Shown here piece after piece: positions 18,091 through 26,283 of a stretch of DNA of 64,000 nt. The DNA is from Campylobacter rectus (lineage in GTDB: Bacteria; Campylobacterota; Campylobacteria; Campylobacterales; Campylobacteraceae): NCBI RefSeq assembly GCF_004803795.1, contig NZ_CP012543.1, positions 372,001 to 436,000 on the forward strand. The letters are read 5' to 3'. The notes below the pieces were generated by a model, which did not search any database, had not been told where the DNA came from, and was given only the letters and a program-made list of their open reading frames with translations. The position numbers were made by a program, and so were the translations under genes. Each line of letters opens with the position of its first letter. Within the stretch, counting starts at the first letter, position 1.

Positions 18091-18706
18091 AGCCATTTCT
18101 TCTAAACCCGACGAAGTATTTTTAAATTTTTTTAAATATCATAAAACGTTTCTTATGGCTTTCATAATCATAGTTGCGATCGCAAATTTGGGCGTCGAGA
18201 CGTTTATGTTCGCCGCCGCTCTTGGCGCTACCGGACTTGCCGTAGGTATAGCGTTTAAAGATACTTTTTCAAACATCGGCGCAAGACTTTTTGATAATAT
18301 TTTTTAGACCCCTTAAACAAAATATCATAGCTAAGTCGCATGCATGCAAAATGCGGTCAAAAAGATCAATATATTTAGCACTGTTTTGCGTACGACCGAT
18401 TACAAAACAATTATTATGCCAAACGGATGCATTATAAGTAGCAATATAATCAACTTCTCAAAAGAGGGCACCAGACGCGTCGAACTCGTATTTTCCATAA
18501 ATTATAAAGATGATTTAAAGCTGGCAAAAGAGATTATTTTAGCTTAGCCGCCGAAAACAAAAAGATATCAAAAGAGTCAAGCGGCGTTGGATACATAGGT
18601 GAAAGTAGCGTAAATTTGATCGCTAGATTTTGGTGCGTGAGCGGCGTTTTTGGTATGTTACTCTATGTTAGAGGGCGCGAAGCGCAAATTTGACGCAGGA
18701 GGCATC
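18091..18706 (+). pseudogene. Decayed MscS-type mechanosensitive channel gene
   Basis: Pieces of the MscS core are spread over three frames. Frame one encodes FAAALGATGLAVGIAF and NIGARLFDNIF (pore helix TM3 and the start of the beta domain), then stops at a T-run with a RPLK continuation one frame over. A second piece (from about 18341) reads KINIFSTVLRTTDYK, IIMPNG and NIINFSKEGTRRVEL, the MscS beta domain, ending at TAG about 18545. A third reads GESSVNLIARFW and EGAKRKFDAGGI, the C-terminal domain. The loop between the first two pieces is deleted. TM1-TM2 are not recognisable. C. jejuni keeps intact genes of this family, so this is gene loss by several frameshifts and a deletion. Confidence 0.85.
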
Positions 18707-19076
18707 TGTTGCCATCGCCAATCTAGCATCACTTATCACGACAAGTAGCTTGTCGATCGGATTATTTTTATGCTTAAAATTTTAATAAGCAATAGTGTTG
18801 CCGAAATTTTACTTCTTGCGACAATTTTTTATTTTTCAAATTTTGTTTAGATTTTTTAAAACCGTAAAGTTAAATTTGGCGGTAAATTAGCTTAAATTTT
18901 TATGTTTTCAAAAGGAATAAAAGTTGGATAAATTTGAAGCCTAATAAAAATCGCAAAAACGTGCTTAAGGCAAAATTTAAAATACAAAAAGTAAAATCAA
19001 AGTTTATTAAAACGTAAATTCGGCGCGAAAATGCCGTCAAATTTACGGTATCAAAATCAAAAACGAAAGAAGTAAA
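18707..19076. other. Gene-free stretch between mscS relic and HAD gene
   Basis: About 370 bases, A/T-rich, with no frame, hairpin or promoter that I can support beyond an AGAAGTAAAATG ribosome-site context at the next gene. Confidence 0.6.
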
Positions 19077-19742
19077 ATGAAAAAAACCATACTTTTTGAT
19101 CTCGACGGTACGCTCATCGACTCGACGCCCGCGATCCTTGACGGATTTGGCGCAGCGTTTCGCGCTCACGGCGAGCCTGCTCCGAAGCCTGAAGCGATCA
19201 AGGCTCTAGTCGGTCATCCGCTTGACGTTATGTTTGCGGGGCTTGGCGCGCCGACGCAGCTTGTATCTGATTATATCGCCGTGTATAAGGCGCGATACGA
19301 GCAGGTTTTTTTGGAGCAAACATCGCTGCTTGAGGGTGCGGCGGGTGCGTTGGCGCTTGCTGGCGAGGTCGCGGATGTGGGCGTCGTGACGACGAAAACA
19401 TCGAAGTTTTCGGTCATTTTGCTTGAGCACTTGGGTGTTATGAAATTTATCAAAACCGTAATCGGCAGAGACGACGTCGTAAATCCAAAGCCCGATCCCG
19501 AGCCCATAAAGACGGCTCTTGAGCGTCTTGGTAAAACGAGCGCGCAAGATAGGGCGAGTGCTTTTATGATCGGCGATACGACGATGGATCTGGAAGCGGC
19601 GAAGCACGCGGGGATCGCCGGAGTCGGGCTGGTTTGCGGCTACGGCAAGGAAGCTGATTTGCGCGAGTATTCAAGTCTTATCTTTGCAAATGCATTTGAT
19701 GCCGTCAAATTTATCGCAGCGAGCGAGCGCCGCGGTATGTAG
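19077..19742 (+). CDS. HAD-family phosphatase (phosphoglycolate phosphatase-like)
   Basis: A 221-residue haloacid-dehalogenase-type hydrolase, subfamily IA. Motif I FDLDGTLIDS (nucleophile Asp), motif II VVTTKTS, motif III Lys in VVNPKPDPEP and motif IV MIGDTTMDLEAAKHAG are all intact. Family members hydrolyse small phosphoesters such as 2-phosphoglycolate; pyrophosphatase PpaX-like activity is also possible. It corresponds in position to Cj1477c. In C. jejuni the next gene is the pyruvate oxidoreductase; here 9.6 kb of other genes intervene. Confidence 0.85.
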   Translation: MKKTILFDLDGTLIDSTPAILDGFGAAFRAHGEPAPKPEAIKALVGHPLDVMFAGLGAPTQLVSDYIAVYKARYEQVFLEQTSLLEGAAGALALAGEVADVGVVTTKTSKFSVILLEHLGVMKFIKTVIGRDDVVNPKPDPEPIKTALERLGKTSAQDRASAFMIGDTTMDLEAAKHAGIAGVGLVCGYGKEADLREYSSLIFANAFDAVKFIAASERRGM

Positions 19743-20242
19743 ATTTTACCTCAAATCGTCAAAGTAGTAGATTGGCGATTTACTCCGGCATAAATTTGAA
19801 ATTTATTTTGGATCGTTACGCAATCCGCTCATAACCGCAAATTTAAATTTGAGCTAAATGTTGGGCCACCCTTGGTGATTTGACTCAAATTTGACGGATT
19901 TGAGCCTGGTTGGTTTAAGTTGTATTTGTATCTATGGACTAAATTTATGACTGATTTGATTGGATAATTTAAAATTTTGATTGCCTTTTATTTGCCGACT
20001 TGCAAAGCCTTGATGCTTGATTAAAGGTTGCTAGCATCGCATTTGCTTGGCTTGGTTGAACCAAAAACCTATACTTGTTGATATCGCGTTTTAGTTTGGC
20101 ATTTGCCAAGATGGGAAGCGGATTACGGTTAAGCCATCGCTATAAAAAGAGTTAAAAACACGATTCTCGGTAAATTTTAACCTGCCTTCAGGCTTAGGGT
20201 TTTATTTTGATGCGCACGCTATATCTATCTCAAGGGCAAAAT
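19743..20242. other. 500-base gap between convergent units
   Basis: It lies between the plus-strand HAD gene and the minus-strand end of the respiratory operon. It contains only AAATTT-rich sequence and weak short hairpins; for example, the minus-strand GCCT/AGGC before 20165 is too small to call. No gene seen. Confidence 0.6.
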
Positions 20243-20926
20243 TTACTTACAAATTTTATATCCTATGCCGGAGAAATTTTCAATCATATCGTTTTCGGTT
20301 TTTAGCCTGATCTTTTTTACCACCATTCGCAGCGCCTCGCTACTCATCGGCTTTTCGCCCCAGACGAAATTCTCGATCGTCTCGTAATTTACGATCTTAT
20401 CTAGGTTACTGGCGAGCAGGAAAAAGAGCTTGGCTTCGATCTTCGTAAGACCGATCGGCGCGCCGTTTTTATACAGGCTCTTGCCTAAAAGGTCGTATTC
20501 ATAGAGCCCTTTTAGACGAATTTTATTCTCAAACAAGCTCTTAGTCGCCATCAGGATCGTAGTTTGCAGCTCCTCGATCTTAAAGGGTTTTCGCAGGTAG
20601 TTGTATGCGCCAAGCTCGATTGAGGCGAGCATATTTTCGCTCGTATCGTAGGAGGTGATGATGATGGAGGCTACGTGCGGCGCGCGCTTTTTGATCTCAT
20701 CGAGCATCTCAAGACCGTTAAGGCTCGGTAAATTTATATCGGTCACGACGATGTCGAACTCGCCTTTAAAAAATTTCTCAAACCCCTCGATGCCGTCACT
20801 TGCGGTTTGGATATTTTTACAATAAATTTGAAGCGACTGCGCGATAGCAAGCCTCGTGTTCTCGTCGTCCTCTACGAGCAAGACGGAGATATTTCCGAGC
20901 TTTTTTAAAATATTTTCATTTATCAT
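20243..20926 (-). CDS. OmpR-type response regulator of the lyase/reductase operon
   Basis: A 227-residue regulator: receiver domain with VEDDENT, phosphoacceptor Asp in VTDINLPSLNG and Lys in YLRKPFK, then a winged-helix domain (about 140-227) with LTKIEAKLFFLLAS and GIGYKICK at the end. It is the last gene of the seven-gene minus-strand operon and overlaps the kinase gene by 11 bases, so the two form a cognate pair. OmpR-type proteins bind tandem half-sites about 10-11 bp apart; such a pair lies before the first gene of the operon (27959-27975). Autoregulation through that site is inferred. Confidence 0.9.
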   Translation of the reverse strand: MINENILKKLGNISVLLVEDDENTRLAIAQSLQIYCKNIQTASDGIEGFEKFFKGEFDIVVTDINLPSLNGLEMLDEIKKRAPHVASIIITSYDTSENMLASIELGAYNYLRKPFKIEELQTTILMATKSLFENKIRLKGLYEYDLLGKSLYKNGAPIGLTKIEAKLFFLLASNLDKIVNYETIENFVWGEKPMSSEALRMVVKKIRLKTENDMIENFSGIGYKICK

Positions 20927-22532
20927 TTTCCACCTTTACGGCTATTTTTAGCATAAATATCGTCGGATTTTTGAAATTTACCACGCTTAGATCGCCGCCG
21001 CATTTTTTGTTTGCGATGAGCTTTGAGACGTAAAGCCCGAGCCCGCTGCTGCCCTTCGTGCTGCAAAAAGGGGTAAAAATTTTATCTCTTTGCACGGCTA
21101 TGCCGTCTGCGTTGTCGATGACCCTGATGAGGAAGTGCTCGGCGTCACGCTTAATATTTACGACGATCCTGCCTCGTTTTTGATTTTTTGCATTTTGCAG
21201 CGCCTGTTTGGAATTTTGGATCAGACAGGCGATGATCTGCTTAAACTCGTTGGCGTAGTTTTCGCATAGCGGGCTCACGCCCCTTGCCACGCTTACTTTT
21301 ATATCGACCGTGCGCTTGCTGGGGAAGAGCACGCAGATCGTATCGCGGATCGCGTCGCATATATTAAAATTTTGAACTCTGCTCTCTATCTTGTAAAAAT
21401 TTTTAAACGTATCCATCGTCTTGCTCATATAATCGATATTGGCTAGCGATCTGTTGATGTTGTCGTAAAAAATTTCATCGCTCAGCTTGCCCGTCTTTTT
21501 AAACTGCACCAGATTGCCTAAAAAAATCCCGAGCGAGTTAAGCGGCTGAATCCACTGGTGAGAGAGCGCGGCGATCATCTGACCGAGCTCGGCCATCTTC
21601 GTCTGCTGAAACAAAAGTATCTCATACTCCCTTTTCGTCTGCTCAAGCAGCCTGCTTTGGCGCTCAAGCCTTTTGTTATAAAAATACGCAAGGATCAAAA
21701 ACAAAAATATGCTTATTACGTAGATCGTTAAATTTACGATGAACTGCTCGTTGATCTTGTTGTAGATGTTCTTTTTAAGCGTCTTGGCTACCAAAACGAG
21801 CTTTGAGCCCTCAAGCGGCCTAAAAGTAAAGATCGCATCGTCCGTTTCGTAATTTCGCGTTTTATTTAGGTCTAAATTTTCTATATTAAATTTGATCTTA
21901 GATAGCTCTATGCGCTCATCCGGATGCAGCAGCACGTTTAGGCTCTCGTCGATCAAAAACAGATACCCGTTTTCGATCCGCAGATCTAAAATTTCGGTTT
22001 TGATGTCGCTAAAGGATATTACGCCGCACAGCACGCCTTTTAGAACCTCGTCCTGCTTGATGCTGCTGCATATGGAGATAACGGGCACCTTAAGACCCAC
22101 GTCCGAGTAGGGCTTGGTGATGTAAATTTTATCCTCTTTTACCGTGTTTATATACCACGGACGAAGCACGGGAGAGTAGTTTTGCGGCCTGTTAAACAGC
22201 CTGCTTGAGACGGTTATGTTGTTTTCGTATCCTGCGTAGACGCTTGAAAAATTTGCGATCTCTTGACTTTTGTCTAAGATGTCGGTTATGATCTGCTCGT
22301 CTTTTGCGGAGTCGTATTTGGATATGAGCTCGTTTACGGCGCGCAGGCTCGATTTTTTATTTTCGAGCCATTTTTCTATACGCTCGCTCGAGCTTTTTAG
22401 GATGCTTAACTGCTCGCGCACTAAAATTTCTCTTACGAACGAGCGGTTAAGCATATAATTTCCCGCCATCAAGGCAAGAAAGATGAAAGAGAATATCGCA
22501 AAAATATTATTTTTATAAACATTCTCTTTCAC
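20916..22532 (-). CDS. Membrane sensor kinase with periplasmic Cache-like domain
   Basis: A 538-residue kinase. TM1 (about 9-28) and TM2 (about 267-287) enclose a periplasmic domain of about 235 residues with features of a double Cache sensor: the long helix EKWLENKKSSLRAV, then RPWYINTVKEDKIYITKPYSD, which resembles the Cache ligand pocket motif. The phosphoacceptor region is IAALSHQWIQPLNSL and the ATPase domain has DNADGI and SSGLGLYVSK. Cache domains usually bind small carboxylates or amino acids, which fits a sensor of the substrate or product of this operon. It is encoded 17 bases after the NrfH-like gene and overlaps the regulator. Confidence 0.9.
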   Translation of the reverse strand: MKENVYKNNIFAIFSFIFLALMAGNYMLNRSFVREILVREQLSILKSSSERIEKWLENKKSSLRAVNELISKYDSAKDEQIITDILDKSQEIANFSSVYAGYENNITVSSRLFNRPQNYSPVLRPWYINTVKEDKIYITKPYSDVGLKVPVISICSSIKQDEVLKGVLCGVISFSDIKTEILDLRIENGYLFLIDESLNVLLHPDERIELSKIKFNIENLDLNKTRNYETDDAIFTFRPLEGSKLVLVAKTLKKNIYNKINEQFIVNLTIYVISIFLFLILAYFYNKRLERQSRLLEQTKREYEILLFQQTKMAELGQMIAALSHQWIQPLNSLGIFLGNLVQFKKTGKLSDEIFYDNINRSLANIDYMSKTMDTFKNFYKIESRVQNFNICDAIRDTICVLFPSKRTVDIKVSVARGVSPLCENYANEFKQIIACLIQNSKQALQNAKNQKRGRIVVNIKRDAEHFLIRVIDNADGIAVQRDKIFTPFCSTKGSSGLGLYVSKLIANKKCGGDLSVVNFKNPTIFMLKIAVKVENDK

Positions 22533-22549
22533 GAGGCGTCTCCGTTTTT

Positions 22550-23134
22550 CTATTTTTTCGGCTCGTCCTTTTTGGGTTCATCGTCCCAGTTGCCCACCGG
22601 CGGATTTTTGATCTCGTAAAGGATTTTACCTAAATTTTTATGCCCTACCGTTTTGTGGCAGCTAACGCAGCTTAGTTTATCCTTTTTGTCTTTAAAATCC
22701 GCGTAAATTTTATGCATATCGTTTATGTTCGCATTGGTGGAATTTACGTCTAAAATTCTTTCATGACAGCTTATGCAGCCGCTGTCATAGACGAATTTCG
22801 TTCGGTTTTGCCTATGCGCTTGCCAGTCCATCTTATCCGCGTCGTTAAACATCATATGCGTAACCTCGTTAAAGCCGTTTAGTCCCTTTTGAAACACGTA
22901 TGAGATGTAGCTGTCGTGCGGTAGGTGGCAGTCCACGCATTTTACCTTTATTCCCTTGCGGTTTGCGCCGCCGTGCTTATCTCCGTGATACGCCTGCACC
23001 ATAGGATCCATCCACTCGTGGCAAAGGGTGCAAAATTTATCGTCGCCGGTCGAGTGGATAAGCGCATTGCCGCCGAAAAATATAACGAAAGCGAAAACGC
23101 AAAATAGACAAAATTTTATAAATATTTTTTTCAT
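22550..23134 (-). CDS. NrfH/NapC-type tetrahaem quinol dehydrogenase
   Basis: A 194-residue membrane-anchored cytochrome. One N-terminal helix (about 4-25) is followed by four haem sites CTLCH, CVDCH, CISCH and CVSCH. The first reads CTLCHEWM, the CX2CHX2M signature of NrfH/NapC haem 1 facing the quinol site. Proteins of this family oxidise menaquinol and hand electrons to a periplasmic partner; here the natural partner is the soluble tetrahaem protein encoded just upstream (13-base gap). A Lys/Asp/Pro-rich tail (KKDEPKK) ends the protein. No nrfA or napA is near, so this is not a nitrite or nitrate system. Confidence 0.9.
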   Translation of the reverse strand: MKKIFIKFCLFCVFAFVIFFGGNALIHSTGDDKFCTLCHEWMDPMVQAYHGDKHGGANRKGIKVKCVDCHLPHDSYISYVFQKGLNGFNEVTHMMFNDADKMDWQAHRQNRTKFVYDSGCISCHERILDVNSTNANINDMHKIYADFKDKKDKLSCVSCHKTVGHKNLGKILYEIKNPPVGNWDDEPKKDEPKK

Positions 23135-23147
23135 AACGCTTCCTTTC

Positions 23148-23546
23148 CTACGGCACCAATATTTTTTTCATCGAGTCTTGCGAATGGCACATCACGCAGT
23201 AGTTCTGCGACGGCTTGTGCGAGCGGTGGCAGAGGTTGCAGTCCATTTTCGGATAGTGCGGGCTTGCGTGGACGTTGTCGTCATATCCCAGATGTCCGCT
23301 GCGCTCGGCTAGCACGTCGTAGCTTTTGTGACAGCTTAGGCACTCGTCCGCGCTTAGAGCCTTATAGTCCTTCGGATCGGCCTGCTTGTGGCAGTTTTTG
23401 CAGTCAAAGCCGAGCTTGTCGTGATGAGATTTGATCGGATAGTTTTGTTTGTTAAATTTACCAGCGTCCGCAAGCGCGCCGTCTGCGCTAAATGCCACGC
23501 AAAGAGCGAAACAGGCGATCGCTAAAATTTTAAAAATTTTTAGCAT
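23148..23546 (-). CDS. Small periplasmic tetrahaem cytochrome c
   Basis: A 132-residue secreted protein with signal peptide (about 1-20, LKILAIACFALCVAFS) and four haem motifs CKNCH, CLSCH, CNLCH and CVMCH. It resembles the N-terminal tetrahaem domain of flavocytochrome c3 reductases (Fcc3, UrdA), here a separate polypeptide. The longer frame to 23609 is not used: AAGGAGAG stands just before ATG 23546, and this start overlaps the reductase stop by 7 bases. It probably shuttles electrons from the NrfH-like protein to the flavoprotein. Confidence 0.88.
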   Translation of the reverse strand: MLKIFKILAIACFALCVAFSADGALADAGKFNKQNYPIKSHHDKLGFDCKNCHKQADPKDYKALSADECLSCHKSYDVLAERSGHLGYDDNVHASPHYPKMDCNLCHRSHKPSQNYCVMCHSQDSMKKILVP

Positions 23547-25093
23547 TTTCTCTCCTTTTTGGCTAAATTTGCGGCATTTGCGCCGGCGATTCTGCCGAAT
23601 ACCAAGCAATCAGGTATCGCGCAGCTTCCAAGACGGCTCGCTCCGTGCGGTCCGCCCACCGCCTCGCCCGCGGCAAAAAGCCCCTCTATCGGCGCTCCGT
23701 TCGTGTCATAAACCCTCGCTTCAACGTCGATTTTGACGCCGCCCATAGTGTGATGTACCTTCGGCAGCGCCCGCCACGCGTAAAACGGAGGCTTAGTAAG
23801 ATCCGGAACTATGCCTTTAAATTTAAAAAACGGCTTGTTAAATTCTTCGTCCTTGCCCGCGTGCGCGTATCTCGTGTAATCATCGATCGTCTTTTGCAGC
23901 CCTTCGTACGGGATGTCGTAGTGCGCGGCGAGCTCTTTGATCGTATCAAAAACCTTAATGACGTTTTTGTGGATACCGCGATAAACGTTTGCCTTCGTCG
24001 TGCCCTGCGCGCCGACGCTATCGCAGATAACTATCGGGTGAGTGAGGCTGCCGTCGGGGTTTTTGTGGATCTTCAAGATCGCGTCGGAGCGGATTTTACG
24101 GTCGGCTAGCTCGTTTATAAACCTCTTGCCCGTGCGTGCATCGACCATCACGCCGTAGCTAAACGCAGGTATCGCAAACACCGGCGCTATGCCAAATCCC
24201 TTCTCGTCGGGACTACCCCAAGGCCCTAGCTGTATCCACTCCAAATCGCGCGTCGCAACGCCGTTTGCCATCATCATCTTTAGTGCGTATGCGGTCGCTC
24301 CGTAGTGGTTGGTGCAGTCAAGATCGGGCGTTAGCGTAGGATCGATGGTTTGTCTAAATTTCACGTCATACGAAAAACCGCCCGTAGCCATGACGATGCC
24401 GCCGTTGATCTTGTAAAATTTCACCGTGCCGCTTTTGTTGTCCGCCTCGTCTTTGAGCGGATCGAAGATGAAATCGTAATTCTCCCTCACCTTCGCGCCG
24501 ATTATCTTGCCGCTCTCATCGCGGATCAGATCGTCTAAGATCACTCGCGTGCGGATGGTCGCGCCGTGGTTCATCGCGTACTCTTGCAGCGGGATGGTGA
24601 TCTTGCCGCCGGAGTTTATCTCGGGCCAGATAGTGCGCGGCACCGAGTGTCCGCCGAACTGCCCCAAAGCGTCGCGGTAATAAACGCCCTTTTTAAGCGA
24701 CCACTCATAAGCGTCGTTGCCGTTTTTGGCGATCGTTTCGATGAGCTCTGTTTGGTTTAAATTTAGCCCCGCCTTGAGGATGTCCTTCATATACAGCTCG
24801 TATGAATCCTCGATGCCGCGCGCCTTTTGAAAGCTGGAATTTACGACCGCGATCGCTCCGCCGTTGATGGCGGAGTTTCCGCCGAGCACGGGCATCTTGT
24901 CGATCATCAGCGTTTTTGCGCCTTCATCTAGCGCCTGACACGTCGCAGCCGAGCCCGCAAAGCCCGAGCCCACGACGAGCACATCCCACTCCTCGTCCCA
25001 TTTCACGTCGCTCGCGTCTATCTGCGCGTTCGCAAACGCAGGAGCGACGGCGGCCATGCACAGGCTGCCTAAAAATTTTCTTCTACTATTCAT
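23540..25093 (-). CDS. Tat-exported FAD reductase, UrdA/Fcc3 flavoprotein family
   Basis: A 517-residue flavoprotein with a Tat signal (SRRKFLG at 3-9, cleavage after about residue 23). The FAD-binding start is VLVVGSGFAGSAA (38-50). Compared by eye with Fcc3 fumarate reductase, the catalytic Arg is kept (Arg332 in ELADRK), as are the substrate His pair (HHTMGG, 447-452) and Arg487 (GASRLGS). The fumarate-specific His of HPT is Gly290 (QLGPWG) and the T-E-x-x-R segment is missing. It therefore should reduce the double bond of an enoate, but probably one with a single carboxylate such as urocanate or a cinnamate rather than fumarate. There is no FMN or haem domain; the haems are on the next gene. 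Confidence 0.88.
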   Translation of the reverse strand: MNSRRKFLGSLCMAAVAPAFANAQIDASDVKWDEEWDVLVVGSGFAGSAATCQALDEGAKTLMIDKMPVLGGNSAINGGAIAVVNSSFQKARGIEDSYELYMKDILKAGLNLNQTELIETIAKNGNDAYEWSLKKGVYYRDALGQFGGHSVPRTIWPEINSGGKITIPLQEYAMNHGATIRTRVILDDLIRDESGKIIGAKVRENYDFIFDPLKDEADNKSGTVKFYKINGGIVMATGGFSYDVKFRQTIDPTLTPDLDCTNHYGATAYALKMMMANGVATRDLEWIQLGPWGSPDEKGFGIAPVFAIPAFSYGVMVDARTGKRFINELADRKIRSDAILKIHKNPDGSLTHPIVICDSVGAQGTTKANVYRGIHKNVIKVFDTIKELAAHYDIPYEGLQKTIDDYTRYAHAGKDEEFNKPFFKFKGIVPDLTKPPFYAWRALPKVHHTMGGVKIDVEARVYDTNGAPIEGLFAAGEAVGGPHGASRLGSCAIPDCLVFGRIAGANAANLAKKERKC

Positions 25094-25109
25094 TTTCTAC
25101 CTTTAAATT

Positions 25110-26273
25110 TTAAAAACTATAACTCAGCCCGGCGCCGATCTGAGTGAGAGCCGGGTATCCCGGCTGCGCTTTAAAGACCTGATCGTAAGCTATAAACGCT
25201 TTTAAGTTTTTCATCAAAGGATAGCTCGCCCATACGCTAAGCTCGTGCTGTCTGTAGTTCGTATCGTCGCCGCCTTTAAGCTTATATATGGTCGTGCCGG
25301 CAAGCGCAGTCAAATTTAGCTTTTCTATCTGGGTATCTAGCATGGCGTAAAATGTCTTCGCGTCCCGCTCATACATCACGTCGCCCTCTTCAAACGGTAC
25401 GATGTGATCGCCGGTTAAATTTAAACTACCCCAGCCGATAGCCTTGCCTGATTTGGTGTAGCCAAGAGTAAGCTTGTGATCTTGAAATTTGGCGTATGCC
25501 GTAGCCTCAAACATCTTGCCGTCGTCTTTTATCTTCTTCTCGTCGCTTTGCGCATAGTGGATCATACCGCCCACGCTCCAATCGTCATTTATGGTACAGT
25601 CATACATCGCCTTACTACCCACGCCCGCAAAGACGTCGTTCGCATGTAATACATAAGCTTTAGCGCTAAATCCGCCGTCGAATTTATATGTAGCGCCCAC
25701 GTTAAAGACGCCTTCGTTTTTTTTGTTTCTAGATTTAAAGCCCCACATCTCTTTATATGACGCCCTTCCTTGCGCACGCGTCCAAAGCGCATCGAGCGTC
25801 AAATTTGAAATGGAGTTGTTCGTGATGCGCACACCGTCGTTAAACCTACCTATCCAGTCGGTTATCATCTCTTGACGACCGATCTTAACGGAGGTGTCGT
25901 AAGCGTTCCATTCAAGATAAAGCGTCGAAAGCAATACACGGTCATGCTCGTAGATCCTCTCTGTAGAGTCGCCCGTGCCGTGCAGCGTGCGGAAGTTTTT
26001 GTGCCTCTCGTATAGCGGCGCGGCGCCTCTAAAACCGGTCACGAGCCTAAAATTTTTATAAAAATCGGTTTCGTAACCAAGACCTATAGAGCCTACGATA
26101 TAGGAGGTGTTGGCGTAGTAGGTTGATTTTTGCCCTTTATTGATATGGCGGCTTTCGGACCAGGCCGTGATATCGCCGCTAAATTTTCCATTTTTAAACG
26201 CATCCTCTAAACTTTCGCTACCGGCAACTGCGACAGATGCAAGCGCTGCGATTAAAATCAAGCTTTTTTTCAT
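25110..26273 (-). CDS. Outer-membrane porin (Opr/OprD-like)
   Basis: A beta-barrel protein of 387 residues from the second Met (26273), preferred because AAGGA lies 7-8 bases before it and touches the ATG at 26279. Signal peptide about 1-18 (LILIAALASVAVAG), then alternating amphipathic strands, rich Tyr/Gly and a C-terminal Phe (SYSF) for BAM recognition. It resembles the Opr family of specific porins of Campylobacterota. Lying 17 bases before the reductase and 10 after the lyase, it is probably the entry route for the amino acid or acid used by this operon. Two Cys are absent from the barrel except CTIND near the middle. Confidence 0.82.
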   Translation of the reverse strand: MKKSLILIAALASVAVAGSESLEDAFKNGKFSGDITAWSESRHINKGQKSTYYANTSYIVGSIGLGYETDFYKNFRLVTGFRGAAPLYERHKNFRTLHGTGDSTERIYEHDRVLLSTLYLEWNAYDTSVKIGRQEMITDWIGRFNDGVRITNNSISNLTLDALWTRAQGRASYKEMWGFKSRNKKNEGVFNVGATYKFDGGFSAKAYVLHANDVFAGVGSKAMYDCTINDDWSVGGMIHYAQSDEKKIKDDGKMFEATAYAKFQDHKLTLGYTKSGKAIGWGSLNLTGDHIVPFEEGDVMYERDAKTFYAMLDTQIEKLNLTALAGTTIYKLKGGDDTNYRQHELSVWASYPLMKNLKAFIAYDQVFKAQPGYPALTQIGAGLSYSF

Positions 26274-26283
26274 CGCCATATCC

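Noticed and set aside
22550-23546. Nitrite reductase (nrfHA) locus
   Set aside because: The membrane cytochrome is NrfH-like, but the neighbouring soluble cytochrome is a small tetrahaem protein without NrfA's length or its CxxCK site.
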